This document shows, piece after piece, positions 6,278 to 10,434 of a DNA stretch of 10,434 nt. The notes below the pieces were generated by a model, which saw only the letters and a list, made by a program, of their open reading frames with translations, was not told the origin of the DNA and did not search any database. The DNA comes from Opitutia bacterium UBA957 (GTDB taxonomy: Bacteria > Verrucomicrobiota > Verrucomicrobiia > Opitutales > UBA953): assembly GCA_002293065.1 (NCBI GenBank), contig DBCN01000043.1:1-10434 (forward strand), read 5' to 3'. The translations under genes and the position numbers were made by a program. The number at the start of each line of letters is the position of its first letter. Position 1 is the first letter of the stretch.

Positions 6278-6755
6278 GCACGACGACCGTCAGACGGCCG
6301 CGGCCTTGGACATGGGCCGCATAGGCGTTCACGCATTCGACGGCCTCATCGTAGGCCTGCCGGGCCTTGAGCGAGCGGGCCTTAGGGCCGACCAGATACT
6401 GGTCCTGCAGGCCCACCACCCACAAAAGGACGTCCGAGGCGTCGCCGACCTGCCCAAGGGCGGCCTCGATACGTTCCGGTGCCCAAAGCGGCTCAAAAGG
6501 CTCCGTACGGTGGTCAAGGACGGCAATGGCGGGGAGCGCGGCCTCCGGGGCCAAGAGACGCAGCAGGTGGGCGGCCGCGGCGGCCAAGCCCCGGGCGTCG
6601 AGGCCTTGGGCCGAAAACTCATCGGATTCAAAGACCCGCACGACGGCATCGACATCCCGCCGCAACGAAGCCTCGGTCCCGACCAGGCTGGCCAGCATCG
6701 CGTTCAGCGTGCGCAGGCGGGCCGGGCGGGTGGGTGCGGCGGAAGCGGAAGTCAC
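6273..6755 (-). CDS. Hypothetical protein between nrdR and hinT
   Basis: I do not recognise this 160-aa protein. It is Ala/Leu/Arg-rich and mostly helical in appearance: likely helices at about 10–45, 54–70, 93–103 and 124–150 (PKARSLKARQAYDEAVECVN), then a short hydrophobic C-terminal strand (GRLTVVVL). There is no signal peptide, membrane span or metal motif; it should be cytoplasmic. In many bacteria nrdR is followed by nusB, and length and helicity would suit NusB, but I do not see NusB's conserved C-terminal INEAVELAK-type or VNGVLD motifs, so I do not assign it. The start is GTG, overlapping the nrdR stop as GTGA, with GGGAGG 9 nt upstream, the clearest ribosome-binding site in the window. 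The overlap, that site and the operon context support a real gene. An ATG 19 codons in is the alternative start. Confidence 0.75.
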   Translation of the reverse strand: MTSASAAPTRPARLRTLNAMLASLVGTEASLRRDVDAVVRVFESDEFSAQGLDARGLAAAAAHLLRLLAPEAALPAIAVLDHRTEPFEPLWAPERIEAALGQVGDASDVLLWVVGLQDQYLVGPKARSLKARQAYDEAVECVNAYAAHVQGRGRLTVVVL

Positions 6756-7216
6756 TTGGCTTTGCCTCCCTTACGGAGCTGATCGATGGCCTTGGCCAAT
6801 TCGTCGATGTCGCGGAACTCGCGGTAGACGCTGGCGAAGCGGACATAGGCGATCTGGTCGACGGACTGCAGGTGCGTCATGATCTCCTCGCCGATCGCGC
6901 TGGAAGGGACCTCGTCCTCGAACTTGCGCTGCAGGCCTTCGACGATTTCGGAGATGAGCAGGTTGATGCGCTCGACCTCGACGGGACGCTTGTCGGTGGC
7001 CTTCCGGATACCGGAAGCGATCTTGGTGATGTCGAAGTCTTCGCGGGCGCCGTTGCGTTTCACGACGACGAGGCCTTCGCGCACGATTTCCTCCATCGTG
7101 CTGAAGCGATGCGAGCAGGCCAAGCACTCGCGACGGCGGCGGATGGAGTGGTTCCCCTTGCCGAGACGGGTCTCCAGGACCTTCGTGTCTTCGTGGTTGC
7201 AGCGCGGACAATACAT
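6752..7216 (-). CDS. nrdR: Transcriptional repressor NrdR
   Basis: NrdR represses ribonucleotide reductase genes, sensing ATP/dATP through an ATP-cone domain. The 154-aa protein is the standard length. The N-terminal zinc ribbon is MYCPRC…ECLAC (C3, C6, C31, C34) followed by RFST, and the ATP-cone begins near residue 50 (VVVKRNGAREDFD) and runs to about 137, including KIASGIRKA and YVRFASVYREF (124–134). The C-terminus is a Lys-rich helix. The ATG at 7216 gives the invariant MYCPRC-like start. It lies 3 nt downstream of the glutamine amidotransferase gene and overlaps the following unknown gene by 4 nt. No NrdR-box pair was noticed upstream of the operon, so autoregulation is not evident, and no ribonucleotide reductase gene is in the window. 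Confidence 0.97.
   Translation of the reverse strand: MYCPRCNHEDTKVLETRLGKGNHSIRRRRECLACSHRFSTMEEIVREGLVVVKRNGAREDFDITKIASGIRKATDKRPVEVERINLLISEIVEGLQRKFEDEVPSSAIGEEIMTHLQSVDQIAYVRFASVYREFRDIDELAKAIDQLRKGGKAK
6765..6770 (-). promoter_or_regulatory. Shine-Dalgarno site for the GTG-started gene
   Basis: On the minus strand GGGAGG sits 9 nt before the GTG at 6755, inside the last codons of nrdR. It is the only well-placed purine-rich ribosome-binding site I found in the window and it decides the GTG start in favour of the downstream ATG at 6698. Confidence 0.6.
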
Positions 7217-7219
7217 CGG

Positions 7220-7783
7220 TCAGAGGCGCAGGAAGTTCGCCAAAAGATCGAGGCCGTTCTGCGTCGCGAAAGATTCGGGATGGAACTGCACGCCCCAGAT
7301 CGGGAGGTCGCGGTGCCGCAAGCCCATCACGAGGCCGTCGTCGGTCCACGCGGTGATCTCGAGGCAAGCCGGGAAGGTCTCGCGCTCGACGATGAGCGAG
7401 TGGTAACGGGCCGCGTTGAACGGATTGGGCAGTCCCTGGAAGAGGTCGGTGTTGTTGTGGAAGACCGGCGAGGTCTTGCCATGCATCAAGTTCGGGGCGC
7501 GGAGGACGCGGCCGCCGTAGACGTGCCCGATGGCTTGGTGGCCAAGGCAGACGCCGAGCAACGGCTTCTTGCCGGCGAAGGCGCGGATCATGTCGCAGGA
7601 CACGCCGGCTTCGGCGGGCGAACACGGACCCGGCGAGATCATCACGCGGTCCGGATTCAGCGCGAGCGCTTCCTCGACCGTGATCTGGTCGTTGCGGAAG
7701 ACCTTCTGCTCCACGCCGAGCTGGCCGAAGTATTGCACCAGGTTGTAGGTGAAGGAGTCGTAGTTATCGATGACCAGGAGCAC
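7220..7783 (-). CDS. trpG: Glutamine amidotransferase, anthranilate/aminodeoxychorismate synthase component II
   Basis: This class I glutamine amidotransferase releases ammonia from glutamine for a chorismate-using partner: TrpE for tryptophan or PabB for folate. It shows LLVIDNYDSFTYNLVQY at the N-terminus, SPGPCSP (oxyanion region), the nucleophile in LLGVCLGHQ (C79 counted from the chosen start) and WGVQFHPES with the catalytic His and Glu. The sequence alone does not separate TrpG from PabA, and in many bacteria one protein serves both. The GTG at 7783 makes the product begin exactly like the family (187 aa); a TTG at 7810 would add nine residues (196 aa) and is the alternative. No ATG is available. 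No Shine-Dalgarno motif is evident. It is the first gene of the minus-strand operon; its chorismate-binding partner is not in the window. Confidence 0.94.
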   Translation of the reverse strand: MLLVIDNYDSFTYNLVQYFGQLGVEQKVFRNDQITVEEALALNPDRVMISPGPCSPAEAGVSCDMIRAFAGKKPLLGVCLGHQAIGHVYGGRVLRAPNLMHGKTSPVFHNNTDLFQGLPNPFNAARYHSLIVERETFPACLEITAWTDDGLVMGLRHRDLPIWGVQFHPESFATQNGLDLLANFLRL

Positions 7784-7789
7784 GTGCTG

Positions 7790-7818
7790 ACGATTTGCCT
7801 CGCTCGCCAAGGTGTCAA
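7790..7818 (-). promoter_or_regulatory. Possible promoter of the trpG–nrdR–hinT–tsaB–alr operon
   Basis: On the minus strand a perfect TTGACA (7813–7818) is followed after 17 nt by AATCGT (7790–7795), only 3 of 6 matches to a -10 box. The predicted transcription start falls at about the GTG at 7783, so it would again give a leaderless mRNA and agrees with that start rather than TTG 7810, which lies inside the promoter. The weak -10 makes this tentative. Confidence 0.28.
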
Positions 7819-7976
7819 GGAGTCGCCCAAACGTGTGAACAAGTGCGAGGGCTCCGAAGTTGTTCGCAACCCTACTTCACAAAGGTCCAAACACGTTCGG
7901 CCAGCGGACGTAACCGAGGCGAGAAGGCGCTCGACGACACCACCCGCTCCCGGACTTTGCGGAGCTGCGAACCGCT

Positions 7977-8083
7977 CCGACCGGGTGTCCGTTTGGCCTG
8001 TTTCCATGGGATAGCAGTCGAGGCCAGCCTCAGCGGACGAGCCCCCGACCGAGCAGGCCTGAAACCATTCACATCCGGTCGGG
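7977..8083. repeat. Mutually exclusive inverted repeats in the spacer
   Basis: CCGGTCGGG at 8075–8083 can pair perfectly over 8 bp with either of two upstream segments: CCGACCGG at 7977–7984 or CCCGACCG at 8044–8051 (loop 24 nt). Only one pairing can form at a time, the arrangement used by attenuators and riboswitch-like leaders. No Trp-rich or other leader peptide was seen on either strand and no U-run follows the arms, so this remains a structural observation. Confidence 0.35.
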
Positions 8084-8103
8084 TCTCCCCCTCCCTGCGA
8101 ACA

Positions 8104-8131
8104 CCTCGAATAGCCGCACAAACCCCTCGAA
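8104..8131 (+). repeat. Direct repeat CCTCGAA at 21-bp spacing upstream of lpxC
   Basis: CCTCGAA occurs at 8104–8110 and again at 8125–8131, 21 bp apart, that is on the same face of the helix two turns apart, about 50–75 bp before the lpxC start. This spacing suits a regulator binding as a head-to-tail pair. Seven-base repeats arise by chance, so confidence is low. Confidence 0.22.
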
Positions 8132-8168
8132 ACTATGACTTTACAGTGCAAGGGGGGTGTGAATAACT

Positions 8169-8183
8169 ATGGGCACGGCATGA
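8169..8183 (+). CDS. Possible four-codon leader ORF overlapping the lpxC start
   Basis: ATG at 8169 opens a four-codon frame (Met-Gly-Thr-Ala) whose TGA at 8181–8183 overlaps the lpxC ATG at 8180 in an ATGA arrangement. The G-rich run AGGGGGG (8151–8157) ends 11 nt before this ATG, but 22 nt before the lpxC ATG, so the Shine-Dalgarno-like sequence is better placed for the mini-ORF. This could load ribosomes onto lpxC by termination–reinitiation. No experimental support; the frame is short enough to be accidental. Confidence 0.25.
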   Translation: MGTA

Positions 8184-9520
8184 AACAGCGCACCCTCGGA
8201 AAAGAAGCCTCGGTCAAAGGCAAGGCCCTCCACACCGGCCAAGAGGTCACCCTGACCCTCAAACCTGGCGCCCCCAACACCGGCCTCGTCTTCCGCCGCA
8301 TCGACCTTTTCGGCAAACCCGAGGTCCGGCCGGTCTCGGAAATGGTCACCGACTTGGAGCGCAAGACGACCGTCTCCTCCGACGCCGTCAAGCTGCACAC
8401 GATCGAGCACGTGCTCTCCGCGCTCAGCGGCATGGGCGTCGACAACGCCATCGTCGAACTCGATGCCTCCGAACCGCCGATCGTCGACGGCTCCGCGCGT
8501 CCGTTCACGACGCTCATCCATCAATCGGGCATCGTCGATCAGTCCGACGAACGCGAAGTCTTCACGCTCACGCAGCCGATCACGATCAACGAGGGCAGCC
8601 GCTCGATCATCGCCCTGCCCTTCGATGGCCTGCGCATCACCTGCACCTCGGCGGATGACCGCGGCATCCACACGCAGCACCTAACGATCGACATCGATTC
8701 CGAGACCTACGAAGCGCAGATCGCTCCGGCCCGCACGTTCACCATCTACGAGGACATCGAAGAACTCCTCAAAAAGGGCCTCATCCAAGGCGGGTCGCTC
8801 GACTCGGCCATCATCCTCAAGGGCGACAAGGTCGTCAGCAAGGAGCCGTTGCGCTTCAAGGATGAACTCGTCCGCCACAAGATCCTCGATATCGTCGGCG
8901 ACATCGTCCTCGCCGGCATCCGCCTCAAGGCCCACATCATCGCCGTCCGCCCAGGCCACGCGCTCAACGCCCGCCTCGCCGCCGCCGTCCGCAAGCAGTG
9001 GCAGGAGTCCAAGCACCCCAAGGCCAAGGCGGAACCGGCCAAGAAAGTCGATGCCCCGAAGGCCCCCCTCGGCAACGCCCTCGACATCCGCCAAATCCTC
9101 AACGCCCTCCCCCATCGCTACCCCTTCGTGATGGTGGACCGTGTGGTCGAGCTGACCGACGACTCCCTCGTGGCGATCAAGAACGTCACGATCAACGAGC
9201 CCTACTTCCAAGGCCACTTCCCGGGCCAGCCGGTCATGCCAGGCGTGCTGCAGATCGAAGCCATGGCGCAGGCCGCCGGCCTCATCATGCTGCGTCGCGG
9301 GGCCGCCGATGAAGCCCCGAAGGTCGTGTTCTTCATGAGCGCCGACAAGGTGAAGTTCCGCAAGGCCGTGACCCCGGGCGACACGCTCGAGATCCGTGCC
9401 AAGCTGACGAAGGTCCGTGGTCGCATCGCCGCCGCCGACTGCGAGTGCCTCGTGAACGGCGAGACGGTATCTTCCGCCGAGCTCCTCTTCACCATCGCCG
9501 ATTCGGTCGCCCAAGGCTGA
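8180..9520 (+). CDS. lpxC/fabZ: Bifunctional UDP-3-O-acyl-N-acetylglucosamine deacetylase / 3-hydroxyacyl-ACP dehydratase (LpxC–FabZ fusion)
   Basis: The 446-aa protein fuses two cytoplasmic enzymes. Residues 1 to about 270 are LpxC, the zinc deacetylase that commits UDP-3-O-acyl-GlcNAc to lipid A: KGKALHTG near the start, TIEHVLSAL with base E76 and zinc ligand H77, HKILDIVGD with H233 and D237, and GHALN with H260. A Lys/Ala/Pro linker (about 271–300) leads to FabZ, the dehydratase of fatty acid elongation: LPHRYPFVMVDRV, then GHFPGQPVMPGVLQIEAMAQ with H346 and E360. All catalytic residues are present in both halves. I start at the ATG at 8180 because MKQRTL is the family N-terminus; an ATG at 8135 would add 15 residues. 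Such fusions are known in several diderm phyla. lpxA follows after 7 nt. LpxC level is usually tightly controlled, and the long leader may matter. Confidence 0.96.
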   Translation: MKQRTLGKEASVKGKALHTGQEVTLTLKPGAPNTGLVFRRIDLFGKPEVRPVSEMVTDLERKTTVSSDAVKLHTIEHVLSALSGMGVDNAIVELDASEPPIVDGSARPFTTLIHQSGIVDQSDEREVFTLTQPITINEGSRSIIALPFDGLRITCTSADDRGIHTQHLTIDIDSETYEAQIAPARTFTIYEDIEELLKKGLIQGGSLDSAIILKGDKVVSKEPLRFKDELVRHKILDIVGDIVLAGIRLKAHIIAVRPGHALNARLAAAVRKQWQESKHPKAKAEPAKKVDAPKAPLGNALDIRQILNALPHRYPFVMVDRVVELTDDSLVAIKNVTINEPYFQGHFPGQPVMPGVLQIEAMAQAAGLIMLRRGAADEAPKVVFFMSADKVKFRKAVTPGDTLEIRAKLTKVRGRIAAADCECLVNGETVSSAELLFTIADSVAQG

Positions 9521-9527
9521 AGCCCGG

Positions 9528-10304
9528 ATGAGCGCCCTGATCCATCCCACCGCCATCATCGAGACCGGCGCCCAACTCGGCACCGGCGTGCAGGTCGGTG
9601 CGTATGCGTATGTTGGGGCGGACGTCACGTTGGGCGCTGGCTGCATCCTGCACCACCACGCTTCGGTCGAAGGCTACACGCAGCTCGGGCCGCAGTGCGA
9701 AGTCTTCCCATATGCCGTCATCGGTGGCCGCACGCAGGACCTCAAAGCCCGCCCCGGTAAGCCCGGGCTCAAGGTCGGTGCCCGCAACACCTTCCGCGAA
9801 TACGTCAGCGTCCACCTCGGCACCCAAGAGGGCGAATGGACCATCCTCGGCGATGACAACACCCTCCTCGCCTATTCGCACATCGCCCATGACTGCGTCA
9901 TCGGCAACCACCTCGTCATCTCCAGCCACTCCGCCGTCGCCGGACACGTCCACGTCGGCGACCACGTGAACATCGGCTGGAACGCGGGCATCCACCAATT
10001 CTGCCGCATCGGCGACCACGCGATGGTCGCCGCCTGCTCGAAGTGCGTGCAGGACGTCCCGCCGTTCGTGATCGCGGACGGCAACCCCTGCGAGACCAAG
10101 ATGATCAACGCCGTCGGGCTCAAGCGTTCGGGCTTCACCGACGAAGAGATCGCCACGGCCAAGGCCCTGCACCGGCTCTTCTACCGCGACGGCCTCAACA
10201 CCGCCCAAGCCATCGAGAAGGCCCAGGCCCTGCCCGAAGCCTCGTCCCGCATTGTCCGCAATTTCGTGGCCTTCGCCCAAGGCACGAAGCGCGGTTTGGC
10301 CTAA
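9528..10304 (+). CDS. lpxA: Acyl-ACP–UDP-N-acetylglucosamine O-acyltransferase LpxA
   Basis: LpxA transfers a 3-hydroxyacyl chain from ACP to the 3-OH of UDP-GlcNAc, the first step of lipid A synthesis. The 258-aa protein is standard length (E. coli 262). The N-terminal two thirds form hexapeptide repeats of a left-handed beta helix; the catalytic His is H121 in HIAHDCVIGN, H140 (AGHVHVG) and HQFCRIG (156–162) are the other conserved substrate-site elements, and the C-terminal helical part begins near GLKRSGFT (197–204). The residue aligned with the E. coli hydrocarbon ruler Gly173 is Ala169 (MVAACSK), which may shorten the acyl chain accepted. It starts 7 nt after lpxC–fabZ without a Shine-Dalgarno motif and is followed 20 nt later by a strong terminator, so it closes the operon. 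Confidence 0.97.
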   Translation: MSALIHPTAIIETGAQLGTGVQVGAYAYVGADVTLGAGCILHHHASVEGYTQLGPQCEVFPYAVIGGRTQDLKARPGKPGLKVGARNTFREYVSVHLGTQEGEWTILGDDNTLLAYSHIAHDCVIGNHLVISSHSAVAGHVHVGDHVNIGWNAGIHQFCRIGDHAMVAACSKCVQDVPPFVIADGNPCETKMINAVGLKRSGFTDEEIATAKALHRLFYRDGLNTAQAIEKAQALPEASSRIVRNFVAFAQGTKRGLA

Positions 10305-10324
10305 GGGTTTGCGTTAACCCCTCT

Positions 10325-10363
10325 AAACAAGGGAGCCGCGGATCACTCCGCGGCTCCCTGTTT
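10325..10363. terminator. Bidirectional intrinsic terminator after lpxA
   Basis: A perfect 12-bp stem, GGGAGCCGCGGA (10331–10342) and its complement (10347–10358), closes on the tetraloop TCAC. Flanking AAACA (10325–10329) and TGTTT (10359–10363) can extend the stem with one bulged A at 10330. On the + strand it is followed by TGTTTCTTT, a U-rich tail; on the minus strand the tail reads TTGTTT. It sits between convergent genes, 20 nt after the lpxA stop and 16 nt from the stop of the gene entering from the right, so it can serve both. Confidence 0.9.
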
Positions 10364-10379
10364 CTTTGCCGGGCCTGAC

Positions 10380-10434
10380 TTAGGCCACGCGCTCGACGAC
10401 GAGCGGCGGGATGTTCGGGCGCTTCGGGGCGAGG
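10380..10434 (-). CDS. C-terminal end of a convergent gene, product unknown
   Basis: On the minus strand a frame enters from beyond the right edge and ends with TAA at 10380–10382, giving 17 residues, LAPKRPNIPPLVVERVA. The position directly behind a bidirectional terminator, the GC-rich codon use with C or G at most third positions, and the open frame to the window edge support a real gene. The fragment is too short to assign to a family; it shows only a proline-containing tail with a hydrophobic VV patch. Confidence 0.5.
   Translation of the reverse strand, partial: LAPKRPNIPPLVVERVA

Larger units (their letters stand above)
7819..8168. other. Non-coding divergent spacer between trpG and lpxC with several dyads
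   Basis: About 350 bp without a supportable coding region on either strand; reading frames across it do not resemble any protein and run into antisense of real genes. It must carry the control regions of both divergent operons. Dyads seen: a 9-bp arm pair with one G·U (7834–7842 with 7860–7868), a GTTG-TTCG-CAAC mini-hairpin (7859–7870), CGGAGC/GCTCCG (7960–7965 and 7974–7979), GAGG/CCTC (8020–8031) and an 8-bp pair (8044–8051 with 8076–8083). I compared it with tRNA, SRP RNA, tmRNA and RNase P hallmarks and found no match. A structured leader or small RNA is possible but unproven. Confidence 0.5.

Noticed and set aside
6273..6755. Assignment of the unknown gene as NusB from its position after nrdR
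   Set aside because: Position and helicity fit, but the conserved NusB C-terminal motifs could not be found, so the name was not given.
7855..7875. tRNA T-loop-like GTTCGCAACCC
   Set aside because: No anticodon arm, acceptor stem or CCA could be fitted around it on either strand.
7930..7975. RNase P-like string on the minus strand (CAAAGTCCGGGAGC)
   Set aside because: It resembles the conserved AAAGTCCGGG element, but the flanking conserved RNase P parts are absent and the spacer is too short and poorly matched for the whole RNA.
6479..8014. 511-codon open frame on the + strand
   Set aside because: It runs antisense through the trpG, nrdR and unknown genes, whose minus-strand products carry clear family motifs (CLGHQ, zinc ribbon). 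Its translation is an Asp/Val/Ala/Arg-rich sequence typical of a GC-rich shadow frame.
7657..8151. 164-codon minus-strand frame in the spacer as a leader peptide or gene
   Set aside because: It overlaps trpG in another frame, has no Trp run expected for a trp leader, and shows no family motif.
8681..9646. 321-codon open frame on the - strand
   Set aside because: Antisense to lpxC–fabZ and the start of lpxA, with composition typical of a shadow and no recognisable domain.
9489..10280. 263-codon open frame on the - strand
   Set aside because: Covers lpxA in antisense; the sense strand has the complete hexapeptide-repeat protein with catalytic His.

Overview
The window is GC-rich, densely coding bacterial chromosome from a Gram-negative organism: it carries two lipid A biosynthesis genes, one of them an LpxC–FabZ fusion. 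That fusion is known from Bacteroidota, Chlorobiota, Verrucomicrobiota and related diderms. Combined with the high GC, the near absence of Shine-Dalgarno sequences and the gene content, it suggests a Verrucomicrobiota (Opitutae-like) genome. The taxonomic placement is inference, not something read directly. No mobile element, CRISPR array, tRNA or rRNA was found.

Region 1 (1–2452, + strand) is a hexuronate catabolic cluster: the 3' end of a PfkB-type 2-keto-3-deoxygluconate kinase, an SDR oxidoreductase probably reducing fructuronate to mannonate, and glucuronate isomerase UxaC. Together they cover isomerisation, reduction and the final phosphorylation of glucuronate breakdown; the dehydratase (UxuA) and KDPG aldolase must lie elsewhere. 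Region 2 (2512–3497, +) holds two adjacent, clearly paralogous small membrane proteins of unknown function. Region 3 (3578–4117, +) is an exported TlpA/thioredoxin-like protein with a CPPC active site.

Region 4 (4122–7783, – strand) is a compact six-gene housekeeping operon, in transcription order: glutamine amidotransferase TrpG/PabA, the ribonucleotide reductase repressor NrdR, an unrecognised 160-aa protein, a HinT-type HIT protein, a divergent TsaB and alanine racemase. Genes are 3–8 nt apart or overlap by 4 nt (GTGA, ATGA). Its last gene converges on the TlpA-like gene with only 4 nt between stop codons.

Region 5 (about 7784–8179) is a non-coding divergent spacer of nearly 400 bp, containing several dyads (two of them mutually exclusive), a 7-bp repeat at 21-bp spacing and a tiny ORF overlapping the lpxC start. 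Region 6 (8180–10304, +) is lpxC–fabZ followed 7 nt later by lpxA. LpxC deacetylates the product of LpxA, and LpxA and FabZ compete for the same 3-hydroxyacyl-ACP, so the cluster couples lipid A and fatty acid synthesis. It ends at a strong bidirectional terminator, beyond which the tail of a convergent gene enters the window.

The window is mostly ordinary housekeeping sequence. The items most worth a second look are the tandem membrane paralogues, the unknown gene between nrdR and hinT, the structured spacer with the mini-ORF before lpxC, and the near-complete lack of Shine-Dalgarno motifs.
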